From NCBI GenBank assembly GCA_003427395.1, contig BFEA01000138.1, forward strand, positions 1,216,501 through 1,251,420: a stretch of 34,920 nucleotides of DNA, in the 5' to 3' direction. Below the pieces are notes generated by a model. The model was not told where the DNA came from. It made no database searches and saw nothing but the letters and a program-made list of their open reading frames with translations. Of this stretch, positions 26,224 through 34,920 are shown one piece after another. Made by a program: the position numbers and the translations under genes. Source of the stretch: Chara braunii (taxonomy: Eukaryota > Streptophyta > Charophyceae > Charales > Characeae). Position 1 is the first letter of the stretch. Each line of letters begins with the position of its first letter.

Positions 26224-26310
26224 TTAAACCACCAGTACTTCGCCCATACATGGGCCGCGGGCCTTACCCATTAACGCGCCGCAACTTTCGCGGGTCAGGG
26301 AAGACCCGGT
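26224..26310 (+). mobile_element. MITE left end, ACCACCAGTAC family
   Basis: TTAAACCACCAGTACTTCGC followed by GGGCCGCGGGCCTTACCCAT and TAACGCGCCG matches the left half of the complete copy at 30906-31088. No right terminus follows, so this copy is truncated. Both copies sit downstream of the GGTGGAGGAGGT repeats. Confidence 0.65.
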
Positions 26311-26578
26311 TGTGCAATGGAGGAAGTTGTTGGGCCCAGGGAAAGTTGTGAATGGACTGCAAGATGTCCTTCTGGTTTATTCCGTGCATGTGGAAACGGA
26401 AGCCGTGCAGTCCAGAAAAGAAAAAGGAAACACATGAAAACACGAAGTGCTAGGGAAAAAAAAAAAGCAAAGCTGTACCCGCCACTCGGCGGGCAAAAAT
26501 GGTGAGAAAACGCCCTTCAGTTGCCAGAGGGCCGCCTCTCACGGCGGACAGGCGGGAAGATAAAGGGCATTGCTCCAC
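26311..26578. other. no feature seen
   Basis: No recognised gene. It ends at the T tract of a family A element. Confidence 0.4.
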
Positions 26579-26990
26579 TTTTTTTTTTTTTTTTTTTTTT
26601 TTTTTGAGGTAAAGGTCCTTTGCGCAAGGCCTCTATCCTGTTGGTGGTTGGGATGGCCTTATGGTTTTCTTATAAATTGAGGTGAAAAATGGGGGGTCGG
26701 TTAACCTTTTCTCAAGAGAACCACTGGGATTGAGGCTTTGCCTGGCGGACCGCTCCATCTATTGGTGGGGAGCATCACCTGCTGGAAACCGGGTCCAGCG
26801 TCCCTTAAGTACGTCCTTATAAAGCAGAGCACAGTTGAAAAAGTGACACCATTGTGCTGGAAACCGGGTCCAGCGTCCCATGTCTGCTCAATATTTCCTT
26901 GCCAAACCCTACAGCAGGGTTGGGAGCTGGGGGGAGAACCACCGGGGGGGACCAGTAGAGTCTCCCTCCTTTCCCTAGCCACTGCCATCC
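26579..26990 (-). mobile_element. family A retroelement (minus), long form with two heads
   Basis: Minus strand: GC-rich leader (GGCTAGGGAAAGGAGGGAG, CCCCCCCGGTGG); head 1 ending at 26879; a spacer; head 2 near 26803 with a perfect GCTGGACCCGGTTTCCAGC; CTCCCCACCAATAGATGGAG; CAAAGCCTCAATCCC; and AGGATAGAGGCCTTGCGC before poly(A). It is collinear with 10067-10415 except for about 59 additional bases inside the third hairpin loop. Confidence 0.82.
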
Positions 26991-27073
26991 TTCTACTGTC
27001 CTTCTGGTGTCTATCTGGCGTCTATTGTGTCTAAATCAGAGAATGGACTAACTGAGAGTCCTGGACTTGAGAC

Positions 27074-27161
27074 TTTTTTTAAAAAACTTCCACCAATGAG
27101 TCTCTCATAAAAAATCCCCCCCTTTTGGTGGGCTGCTGCAGGAAACAGGGTCCAGCGTCCC
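27074..27161 (-). mobile_element. family A element, degraded, downstream of LINE copy 3
   Basis: Minus strand: GGGACGCTGGACCCTGTTTCC, TGCAGCAGCCCACCAAAAGG, then a short body ending TTTTTTAAAAAAAG. The head lies about 270 bases downstream of the end of LINE copy 3. An additional CTCCCCCCACCAATG block upstream at 27181-27200 suggests a two-head arrangement. Confidence 0.6.
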
Positions 27162-27427
27162 ATGGGTATCTCTGCACTACATTGGTGGGGGGAGCCTCAG
27201 TTAAAATAAGATGCCAGAACAGAGGATGATGGAAGAATAGAAGAACAGAATGACAGAATAGCAAAATAACAGAAAAACAGCATGGCCAAACTAGGAAGAG
27301 TCAGAAGGAACAGCAAGGAACAGAAAGGAACAGAAAGTAGGGAAAAACCAAAAAAGGCAGGAAAAACAGAAAGGCAAAGAGAAAGAAATGCAGAGAAATG
27401 CAGAGAGTAGAATCTGCTGAAAATTTC

Positions 27428-28369
27428 TCAGGGGGGGGGGGGAACTTCCTCCAGCGCCAGTGGGTGGGGGGGGAAGGGATCTGAAAATTCTTGAGCCGGG
27501 CGTAATCTCTCACTGGGGTCAAGGTTTGTCCATTCGTGGAAAATCAGCTGATAGTCTCCTGCTATCGCAGTCCGGTGTCCTTCTTGCCGTTCTCCTTCCT
27601 GCTGGCGATCCCCAGACCATCTTACCTCTGCCACCCATCCATTTCTTTCCCCTCCCAACCAATCCTGACTGAATCGGGAGATGATCCTGTGGATGTCTTG
27701 CCTGGAATTCATTTGGTCGAGTTTATCCCTGTCTGTCTTCCATTGGGGGGCGATTTCGTGTTGAAATAACAGGCGTAACTGTTCTGTGACTTCACCTATT
27801 TCGACCCGTGCCCCTTCTATTTCCAATATACATCGTTTCCACCAGATGACCCACAGGACTGTCCGCCTGCCTAAATGGAACATGTTCTCCTCGAATGTAT
27901 TTCCCCGAATCGGGGGGTAATGCCCTAGTAGTATAGCCCTCCATTCCCATGGTCATTCTGCCCCGGGAACAATGTGTCGCCAGATCCTGTCCCAACCCCT
28001 CCAGAGCAAAACCGTGACCGGACATTGGAGAAACATGTGTTCAATTGTTTCAGCCCGTTTCCTCCCTGGATAGCTCAAGAGACAGCTGTGGCACCAGGGT
28101 AATGCCTGGCCTTGCTGTTCCAAGCGGGTATGCTCTATCAGCCAGTCGTTTGTTGGCAGGCATCGGTGTGCTATCTGCCACTGAAGGGCTGAAATCTTAG
28201 CGGGTCTATGCCCGAAGTGAGCAAACCATCGAATAGGCTTGAGCAAGTTGCGGTCCACATTGAGATGTCGATACCACCTGTCCTCAACTAGCTCCCCCAG
28301 TCTTCGCTTAGGACGGAGCATACGGTAGACTGATTTGGTTCGTTGCTCCACTATTCCCCATGAATGCAT
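27428..28369 (-). pseudogene. LINE copy 3: best-preserved zf-RVT domain and C-terminal tail
   Basis: The first open segment (28369-27953, 138 codons) has the zf-RVT zinc-binding layout: CLPTNDWLIEH (residues 70-80), C93-x2-C96, H111 and C116 (ETIEHMFLQCP). Plant LINEs carry this domain after the reverse transcriptase. A frameshift after IVPGAE ends the segment. The reading continues in another frame at 27883-27428 (LGRRTVLWVIWWKRCILE ... SQDWLGG ... DYQLIFHEW), a charged C-terminal tail shared with copies 2 and 4. RT and endonuclease are missing. The copy is dead but recognisable. Confidence 0.88.
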
Positions 28370-28379
28370 CTTTCCATGT

Positions 28380-29730
28380 TCCTAGGGACGATTCAGTCTC
28401 ACTTTGCACTTAGTGACTTTAAGCTGCAACCTCGTACTAGATTTTTTTTATTTTTTTTTGGTGCTACATATTCCTGACGGCCTGAGAGAGAACTTTTTTT
28501 TTCCTTTTTTCTTTTTTTTTTTTTTAATTATACACGAATAAAGGTGGAAGTGATACTGCGGGCCTGGCTCCACTACGCTGGACATCTCCAAAACGAGAGT
28601 GAATCCTCTACTAGAACATGGAAAGAGACACCCTCATGATTTTTGTATTTTGTACATGTAGCGAGGCCCTTCATGCCACTGGTGCTACGTCCTTCTTGGG
28701 CTGGGAAGGAGATGTCTTAGGGCCTAGCTGCATTACTCTCCACAGGCACAAGAGACAAAAAAGATGGCAATGTATCTTTCCAGTTTCTAACAGAATATTC
28801 AGTCTCGTTTTGCACATTCGGAGAGTAGTGCAGCGAGGCCCTCAGACAGCGGGCTTGGTTTCGGGCTTGGTTTCCACCCGCCCTTTTATTTTATTGAGAT
28901 TATTTTTTCCTGATTTGGCAAAAACAAATGAAAAAAAAAAGTGAGATCCGTTGCCACACTAGATATTCCCGACGGCAAACATTCAGAATTCAGTACCCCT
29001 GAACTGTTGAGATCCGAGCTCCGTGAGATCTGATACGTTGCCCATGCGCTGTTTCACGTGGTCGGCTTGTGATGCAAGAATAGGGGCCTCGCTTGCCTTC
29101 TTTTTTTCTCTTTTTTTCCTTTTGCGAGGTATAAGGCCTCGATACGCCCTACCGGGCCCTATTTTCAGCACAGCCGGCCCCCCTAAGTGAAGGCAGGCTC
29201 GACCGAGGCCTACAGGCCATTTTTGGCGTCACTACGCAACTGAGGAAATTCAGGCAGTTGCGCAGCGCCAGTTGATTGGAAGCGCCCAGGCCCAGGCTGC
29301 CTTTCATCTTATGTAACTGAGGCAGGCCCTGGGCCGGATACACAACATGGACTGAACAAAGGCTGAGGGCGGTTGGGCGCTAGTAACCACCACAGGCCCT
29401 GGGCCTGTTTCCTCTGGACTGAGGCTTAGTCTCGTGGGGCCTACCGGAAGATTTTGGGTCGGGGCCCAGTACCGCATTACGGCACGCAGCAGCAGGCCAC
29501 TTCGATGTAGGGAAGGCCTGCCCACGCATTGGACATTGGGCACTGGCTGGATGCTGCGCAAGCGCTGCTGCGCTAACGCTGGCCAGCGCTCACGCGCTCA
29601 CGGGTGAGCTGGAAGGAGCAGGCAGCCATAGCCGAGCTGCGCTGCTGTATGGTGGATGGGGCGCATGTTGGTCTTTGGGTGCAAGTGGCATCTGTGAGTT
29701 GGGGATCGAGGTTGTAAGTGATACGAGAGA
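28380..29730. other. no gene; weak repeats and GC-rich GGCC-rich zone
   Basis: GCGAGGCCCT and ATTCC.GACGGC recur several times at 28470-28980, apparently decayed repeats. From 29130 to 29560 the DNA is GGCC-rich (many AGGCC/GGCCT). I cannot assign either to a known element, and I see no coding exon with support. Confidence 0.4.
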
Positions 29731-29735
29731 CATAC

Positions 29736-29819
29736 CTGGTGCTTGAGGCGAACGGCATTGGCCGAGATCTGCTCGTAGTTCGGGGAGCTGTTGACGTCAT
29801 CAGCGGCATTGTAGATAGG
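29736..29819 (-). CDS. candidate 84-bp internal exon, unrecognised gene
   Basis: On the minus strand CTGTCTAG precedes the segment and CAG/GTATGT follows it, good matches to a splice acceptor and donor. The segment is exactly 28 codons and open: PIYNAADDVNSSPNYEQISA then NAVRLKHQ. The composition looks protein-like and non-repetitive. I do not recognise the family. The candidate upstream exon at 29820-30120 would need its own donor, which I did not find convincingly. It could be chance. Confidence 0.3.
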
Positions 29820-30120
29820 CTAGACAGGATCTGCCATCTGTAGTCTGGGCGCCGAGCGCCATATAGGATACCGACATTGGTTCTTCGCATTGGTTCTTCA
29901 TTGATGATGATGAGACTATTCCAGCATTGTCAATTATGAGCTTTTGCTGTGTTCTTATTTGGTGGAACTCGTGATGCAATGCTGCTATTGGTTCGAGGTC
30001 ACAACTATCTGGTCTCATGTGTATGATGCTGTTTGATTTCTGAAGTCCGCTATCACTCATTTTCCTTGCACTTTCATCTTTTGGAAGAAAACCGTTGGTC
30101 GTTTCTGATGTGCTCCCCAT
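29820..30120 (-). CDS. open frame of about 100 codons, possible exon, function unknown
   Basis: On the minus strand an ATG at 30120 opens a frame reading MGSTSETTNGFLPKDESARK ... HHEFHQIRTQQKLIIDNAGI and continues to a stop just inside the candidate exon 29736-29819. Composition is mixed and not low-complexity, unlike most open frames in this window. No domain is recognised. If it belongs with the downstream exon, a donor around 29870 (TCGGTATCC) is possible but weak. Confidence 0.28.
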
Positions 30121-30338
30121 GAGAGACAGGGAGCTATCAATGTTTCAGTCGTTTCTTTTTTTTCCCTCTCATGCTGCCGTTTCCATAATGCATCTGACTG
30201 CATTTGTGGCCGCCCTAGGCTGATTCACAAGTGAAAATGGCTGCCCCATTTTGAACCAGCTGCTGGCTGCACGTCCAGCATAAGGGGCGGTACCTGTGTC
30301 ATTCAGAAAATGTCCCGTACATGTTCTCCTCCCCTCCA
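30121..30338. other. no feature seen
   Basis: No recognised gene or repeat. Confidence 0.35.
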
Positions 30339-30411
30339 GGCTCGGCAAACCTTGGCGCGCAGGGCATATTCAGGCTCGACATCAATAGCTGGGCCAAGTA
30401 CTGGTGGTTTA
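30339..30411 (+). mobile_element. MITE right half, ACCACCAGTAC family
   Basis: GCTCGGCAAACCTTGGCGCG, CAGGGCATATTCAGGCTCGA and CATCAATAGCTGGGCCAAGT lead to TACTGGTGGTTTA. This matches the right half of the complete copy at 30906-31088 and, inverted, 7650-7735. The left half is missing. Confidence 0.72.
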
Positions 30412-30468
30412 TAAATGGGCTGATGTCTGCAGAGTTGTTCAGTCCTGGGGTAACAACCTTCATTTTGC

Positions 30469-30625
30469 GAACTACGTGGTGGAGGAGGTCGGCTCGTCGC
30501 GAGATGAAGATGACTGTTGCATGCTGCTGCTCGTTGTGGGACCCTGTGAGCTCAGTCTTCTGTTGCTCTTCATCTGGCAAACTATGTGGTGGAGTAGGTC
30601 GGCTCGTCGCCGGAAGAAGAAGGCA
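30469..30625 (+). repeat. two copies of the GGTGGAGGAGGTCGGCTCGTCG motif
   Basis: AACTACGTGGTGGAGGAGGT and AACTATGTGGTGGAGTAGGT, each followed by CGGCTCGTCG and GAAGA-rich sequence, 109 bases apart. This is the same repeat as at 25741-26150. Confidence 0.75.
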
Positions 30626-30905
30626 GTGGAGAGAGTTCGCAAGGATACTTGATGACCGTAGGGTAACGAGTATAGGTGACGAAGGACAACTATGTTTGAT
30701 GTTGGCTGGAAGAAAAAGGAAGTAGATGGATGGATGGGGGCTAGCTAGTAGGATGGGAATAGGGTACAACAGCAGCGGAGATGGTGGCTCTGCTGGAGTG
30801 AGTCTTGCCAGAGTGGGGTAAAGAGGATTGATGGGGGGTGTCCTGAAACGTAGGACTTGTGGTTTTCGTATTAGCCCTTCTGAGGTGGTTTCATGACCAG
30901 TTGGT
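30626..30905. other. segment related to 25575-25665, no gene
   Basis: GGGCTAGCTAGTAGGATGG, GAGATGGTGGCTCTGCTG and AGTCTTGCCAGAG at 30735-30825 match the other repeat region. No open frame is conserved. Confidence 0.5.
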
Positions 30906-31088
30906 TTAAACCACCAGTATTGGCCCAGCTATCGGCCGCGGGCGATTCCCGTTAATGCGCCGGTAGTTGCGCGCTTCGAGGCACCGAACCGCAATCGCTG
31001 GAAACAGTGACCCGGCGGCTCGGCAAAACTTGGCGCGCAGGGGGTCCCAGCTCGGCATCAATAGCTGGGCCAAGTACTGGTGGTTTAA
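30906..31088 (+). mobile_element. MITE, ACCACCAGTAC family, 183 bp, complete
   Basis: Left TTAAACCACCAGTATTGGCC with CAGCTAT and right ATAGCTGGGCCAAGTACTGG with TGGTTTAA form terminal inverted repeats of about 27 bases with one mismatch, flanked on both sides by TTAA. The interior is GC-rich (GGCCGCGGGCGATTCCC, GGCTCGGCAAAACTTGGCGC). It has no coding capacity. Partial siblings lie at 26224 and 30339. Confidence 0.88.
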
Positions 31089-31146
31089 TAGGTTAGCAGT
31101 ATACTCAAGTTTTCTAAAAATTCCTCAAACTGTTCGCAGTATTTCT

Positions 31147-31283
31147 GAGCTGAAGCCACGTAATGGCCCCAGTATTCTAATGTTTATACAATTCATATGG
31201 GACGCCGGGCCCAATTCCCAGCACGTGTGGCTCCCCACGAATAGATTGGAGCATTTGTTCCAAAAAAAATAAAAAATAAAAAT
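31147..31283 (+). mobile_element. A2-type retroelement with upstream hairpin module
   Basis: GCTGAAGCCACGTAATGGCC then CCAGTATT resembles the upstream module at 9713-9741 and 1941-1965, though its stem has decayed. The head from 31199 reads GGGACGCCGGGCCCAATTCC, then CTCCCCACGAATAGATTGGA and GCATTTGTTCC plus an A-rich tail. Confidence 0.75.
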
Positions 31284-31450
31284 AGAAAATCAAATTGTGA
31301 TTGGTTGGGAGACAAGGATGCGATATTTGTCTTTCTTTTTCTTTTCTTTTTTTTTCTTTTCAACGATGCGATATTTGTCATTGTACCGAAGCAAACTTCG
31401 CCGGTCTTTACTTAAAACCTCAACACCATTTGACTGTCCTGAGCATATCT

Positions 31451-31545
31451 ATATAAATATTTAAATGACGAGACCAACGTTCTTGCATAGTAGCCAGAAC
31501 ATTACCCTACAACATAGGAGATGATACGACGCTTTAACTGTCAAG
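31451..31545 (+). promoter_or_regulatory. candidate promoter and short first exon
   Basis: CTATATAAATAT at 31449-31460 is a strong TATA match. About 60 bases downstream an ATG (31521) opens eight codons and then CAAG/GTATGT (junction 31545/31546), a good splice donor. The spacing is plausible for a first exon, but the ATG to donor stretch is tiny and the next possible acceptor leads quickly to a stop. Low confidence. Confidence 0.2.
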
Positions 31546-31559
31546 GTATGTAGCTTTTG

Positions 31560-32440
31560 CGCTTTGCACCTTTTATTAGCCCTCAATATCCGTTTCGTTG
31601 GATCCAAGGGCAATTCAGGTATGGGAGACTGAGGAGGAAAAACCCTTCATCCTTTAATTGAGGAATAATATAACATCCCGACTCTATATATCATGTTGTT
31701 AGGGGAAAAAAGACACTTTTTCATGGACTGTCTGCGCAAGGGTAAAATCCTTTTGGAGGCGGCAGATATTGACTAAGGCTCCCTCGGGGTGAACCTCTAT
31801 TACCACCCACAATGCTATTCCCATCAGGTTGGACAGTACATACCCAGTCAGCTTCCAAAAGGACAGGTCCCTTTTCGAGTAATACAGAACATGCCAGGGG
31901 GATTGAAGAAAGAATCAGGTCCATATTACCCTCCATTGCAGTAAACCGCGTTCAGCAGCAGCCTGGGCGCTGTAACCCAAGCCCAGGCCCAGCGAGCAGT
32001 GCGACCACGCGCTGCTCGGCCTCAGGCCGCTCCGGGTGACTGTGTGACCGCGCACAGCAAGAAATTCAAAGGTCAAAGTGAACTGTAGGTCCTGGAACCT
32101 CGCCCACATCGACTTGTATGTGTGCAGGTACCCAGTCAGAACGGTGGACCAAGGAGGATACAGTTTCAACCCAATCCAGGCCGTCGACGACAATCGATCT
32201 CGGCCGTGTCTGACTTGAGGACTGGGGCCCAGACCCCGCCGTCAACATTACATATTGGGCTGATTTCCTGGCTTTGATATCTAGACTCTCGTCTGGAGTC
32301 TATACTGACTCGACGCTCTCGCGTCAACGCCGGCTTTATGCTGTCTTGCTGGCGAGACGCTGCGGGGAGGACTTGACGACCGGCGCTTGTCGCTGGTTCG
32401 TGGTTTGAGCGTGCTGTGCGACCAGCATGCTGGCTGGCGC
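31560..32440. other. stretch without a recognisable gene
   Basis: An open frame of 71 codons on the minus strand (31936-31721) has a mixed, protein-like composition but no recognisable domain. No repeats of the families above are present. It may be gene-flanking DNA. Confidence 0.35.
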
Positions 32441-32461
32441 ACTACTGTCTGAGGGGTTGTC

Positions 32462-32676
32462 GACGTGGCAGATGCCACGTGTCATCTTCGTGACTGCTGC
32501 CACGTAGTATTGCTGCTGAGGTGGAAGGCGCTGGGCGCCTGTATTGCTGTTCTGCTTGACAAGTATTCGGAAGAAGGATTCAGGACTGTGGTTTGGGTCG
32601 TGATACGTACCTGGTGTCTTCAACTTTGTCGTCACGTTGNTGCTTGATGACTGGTCTGCTGGTGCCACGTGGCACT
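32462..32676. promoter_or_regulatory. cluster of ACGTG / G-box-like motifs
   Basis: GACGTGGCA, GCCACGTGTCA and GCCACGTAG occur within about 50 bases (32462-32507), and the palindrome GTGCCACGTGGCAC lies at 32663-32676. CACGTG cores with GCC flanks are the binding sites of plant bZIP/bHLH factors. The density is notable, but no gene is placed next to it. An N lies at 32640. Confidence 0.35.
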
Positions 32677-32679
32677 ATT

Positions 32680-32960
32680 GGTCTACATTGTCTTGGATAT
32701 CCGGATCTCTGATTGAGACACGATTATGCGGTTAGGAGGAGGAAGTGCCGAAGAGGAAGTGGGCTGTAGGGAGGAGACTCTTCCACCCTCTCGAAATCTA
32801 TTCTCCCTCCTCCCTCGCTCGTCTGTGTATGCATTCTCTCTCATTTTGGGATCATTATTATTATGATTTATCAGCAGCGTTCGTCTATTTTGTCTTTGCG
32901 AGTGACGACTGATTATCACGACTGGGCACACTGCATCCATATTTCTGACATATTTAATTT
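32680..32960. other. no feature seen
   Basis: No recognised gene. Ends at the T tract of a family A element. Confidence 0.4.
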
Positions 32961-32962
32961 CC

Positions 32963-33190
32963 TTTTTTTTTATAGGGGAGAGTGCTCCATCTATTGGTGT
33001 GGGCGTCATCAACTGGAAACCGGGTCCAGCATCCCATAAACACATCTTTTGAAACCCTAAACATGAAACCTTCAAAACAAATCATCGTGTTGGAAACCGG
33101 GTCCAGCGTCTCATGGTAGCCTTCACCCTAATCCAACCCTAACCCCTGACTTGGTAGGGTATCGGAGGGAGCCACCGGAGGGCACCGGTG
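32963..33190 (-). mobile_element. family A retroelement (minus), long form with two heads
   Basis: Minus strand: leader with CCCACCGGTGCCCTCCGGTG and GATACCCTACC, head 1 (GAGACGCTGGACCCGG, hairpin intact except its 3' end), a linker of about 55 bases, head 2 (GGGATGCTGGACCCGG), CACCAATAGATGGAG, and a very short body before the A tail (T's at 32963-32970). The third hairpin is absent. It lies directly downstream of another family A copy on the same strand. Confidence 0.78.
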
Positions 33191-33199
33191 GGTCCTTCC

Positions 33200-33341
33200 T
33201 TTTTTTTTTCTTTTTTTTTTTATGTAAAGACACCCGAGGGTATGCTAGGGGTGCTGATAAAAGCAGACACCCCTAGCATTCCCGGGAGGCTCCATCTATT
33301 GGTGGGGAGCCGCCCCTGCTGGAAACCGGGTCCAGCGTCCC
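33200..33341 (-). mobile_element. family A element, downstream of LINE copy 4
   Basis: Minus strand: GGGACGCTGGACCCGG with perfect hairpin GCTGGACCCGGTTTCCAGC; CTCCCCACCAATAGATGGAG; third hairpin ATGCTAGGGGTG...CACCCCTAGCAT with a perfect 12-bp stem; then poly(A) (T's at 33200-33221, one interruption). The head is about 230 bases after the end of LINE copy 4. It is the best-formed family A copy in the window and a good reference for the family. Confidence 0.88.
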
Positions 33342-33574
33342 TAAACATTGTCTTTTTCGATAACTGCCTGCCAACATTGATTACCCAGAAAACAGGGGAT
33401 TAACTGAGCAGGTAAATAGATGAGCTTGAGAGGGATTTAACACAAGGAGGCCTCTTCACCCTGTTGCTGGATGCCTGACCAACCTGACTACCTGGCCCCT
33501 TTTCTCCCTTCAGTAGCAGCATAGTGTGGATCTAACCCCCGAATCCTAGTTACCCACCCGTTTCTCTCCGAGGA

Positions 33575-34920
33575 TCATCCATCCATCCCATACCGTTGTA
33601 TTCCTACTAGGCAATTCGATGGGGTGGGGAAGAAGTCAGGAAATTCCCCAGGGGGCTTTAATGGTATGGTCGTATCAATTCTGGTCCATTCATGGAATAT
33701 CAATCGGTAGTCCCTTACTATTTTCATTCTCCCTTGGCCCTCCCCAGATTCCTGTTGTTGCCCTTTCCACTCCACCTTCCCTATTCCTCCGTTTGTCCCC
33801 CCAAGCCAGCTTGAGGAAAATTTTTGGATTCTTTGTTTGATGTCTCTTTGTGTATTTAGGGAGTGGATCTGTGTTCTGACATCATTCCACTTTGCAGTTA
33901 TTTCCATTTGAATCTGTCGTTGTACACTTTTTGTAAATTCGGGCCCTTCTAGTCTCGCTCCTTCCATCTCGTATGTCTAGCGTCTTCTCCAAAGTGCCCA
34001 GAGTACTGCCCTTAGTCCTCGTTTGAACAAGTTGTTGGTAAATTCGTCGAGGCGGTCGGCCAAACCCCTGGGCAACGCTTCGCACAGCGGGGCCTTACAG
34101 ACCCAGGGCCACGGGGTTTTTGTCTCTAGTTGGTCCCAAATTCTATCCCACAACTCCACAACCAAAGTGCACCTGGGAACTGTAGGAATATATTGTCACA
34201 TGCTCAATTGTCTCGGGTCGTTTTCTGGATGGGAATGCGTTTGTGCACAACTTGCACCAGGGCAGAGCTCGCCCTTTCTGTTCCCGGGACGTTTTGTCTA
34301 TCAACCAGTTGTTGGTTGGTAGGCAGCGGTGCTCAAGCTGTCATTGAAGTGAGGCAAACTTGGCTGTTTCGTCTTTGCCATCCTGAACCATTTTATTGGT
34401 TTTAATTCCTCTTTGTTGATATTCAGGTGGTTTCTCCAACGCTCCACCACTTGGTCCCGAAGGTTTATCTTTGGTCTTAGGAGTCTGTAGGTGGATTTAA
34501 CCGTTAGACTGTACAACGATTTGGTGTGACTGCTGCCCCTCCCCATTCGGATCGTCCAATTCCATTCCAACAGGTCCAGGGCCAAGTGGTGGATCGGAGT
34601 GGAGGGGAGGTAAGCTATCCATTGCCCTTCCTCTAGGAGTACTCTGATTCTAAATATTTCTTCCTTTTGACATATTCTCGTTTCTTCTGGGATGTTCCTT
34701 TCGATGACATTACCCCTCCCAACTTGGAAGAGGCTCACTACCATTGTTCCTTCGGGATGTTTGCAAACTACATTGCCCACTTTTGCGTGTAGTTCCCGGA
34801 ATGCAACCCAATCCGACTGTTGCAGGATGGGGCCTTTAAGAAGGATCCTCCACCATTTTAGAGGGACTTTTTCCACAATCGCTTTCAGGGCTTCCTGGGG
34901 CCGGTGGCAGAACCGTAATC
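33575..34920 (-). pseudogene. LINE copy 4: RT C-terminal region to tail, running off the window
   Basis: The minus-strand frame is open from the right edge to about 34301. It reads through the connecting region after the RT core (EKVPLKWWRILLKGPILQQ ... STYRLLRPKINLRDQVVERW), parallel to copy 3 (YRMLRPKRRLGELVEDRW). A frameshift near 34330 is needed to reach CLPTNNWLID, the CKLC pair and RPETIEHV of the zf-RVT domain. Another break leads to 34165-33977, and a last frame (33967-33575) reads SSSWLGG ... DYRLIFHEW ... EFPDFFPTPS. It is the longest LINE piece here. Its RT core, if present, lies beyond base 34920. Confidence 0.87.

Noticed and set aside
33127-33150. Telomere-like CCCTAA/CCCTAACCC text
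   Set aside because: Only two or three irregular motifs within the leader of a family A element; not an array.

Overview
This window looks like repeat-dominated, non-coding eukaryotic nuclear DNA in draft assembly. Very probably it comes from the green-plant (streptophyte) lineage. The evidence is reverse-transcriptase C-termini with the plant-type zinc-binding (zf-RVT) layout CxxC...H...C, tRNA-derived SINEs, a U6 snRNA pseudogene, miniature inverted-repeat elements, many poly(A) tails and microsatellites, and no compact gene arrangement. A charophyte alga such as Chara is my best guess for the genus; this is an impression and not something I could verify. No intact protein-coding gene could be recognised. 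Nearly all long open frames are short, low-complexity, or artefacts of repeats and an N gap.

The dominant content is one non-LTR retrotransposon system. Four degraded, 5'-truncated LINE 3' ends lie on the minus strand (about 5974-6660, 23599-24262, 27428-28369 and 33575 to the right edge). Each is followed 80-300 bases downstream, on the same strand, by a short sequence I call family A: GGGACGCTGG..., a covarying hairpin, a second hairpin around CACCAATAGATGG, a variable third hairpin, then poly(A). Family A is therefore best read as the structured 3' UTR of this LINE. The roughly ten further solitary copies would be severely 5'-truncated insertions or SINE-like derivatives. A sister family B (3275-3415, 5071-5181) has the same head with a different tail. 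That tail is shared with a complete tRNA-derived SINE at 19839-20014, which is bounded by a perfect 16-bp target-site duplication. A second, unrelated tRNA-derived SINE lies at 16896-17256.

The second layer is a non-autonomous DNA-transposon (MITE) family with termini ACCACCAGTAC...GTACTGGTGGT flanked by TTAA. Clear copies lie at 7650-7858, 8053-8150, 8591-8835, 13020-13170 and 30906-31088, with partial ends elsewhere. The 8591-8835 copy is a nearly perfect 245-base foldback. A third layer consists of local tandem duplications (264, 497, 174, 125, 92, 76 and 34 bp units) and microsatellites.

Region by region: 1-3250 is unique-looking DNA with direct and tandem repeats; 3250-7400 is family B, family C and A elements plus LINE copy 1; 7600-8840 is a MITE cluster; 9000-10900 holds repeat family C, A2 and A elements; 11600-12750 is minisatellite-like; 13020-13860 is a MITE and family C; 13900-16290 is the least repetitive stretch and the likeliest place for genic flank; 16297-17620 holds A elements, a SINE and the U6 pseudogene; 18450-19610 contains two sequencing-adapter junctions with artefactual duplications; 19820-22610 holds the second SINE, microsatellites and a 797-base gap; 22970-34920 holds three LINE copies, more A elements, MITEs and a few weak exon or promoter candidates.

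Two exact Tn5 mosaic-end pairs (18575-18612 and 19364-19401) with duplicated flanks show that the assembly is locally wrong. Structure near them should not be given a biological reading.
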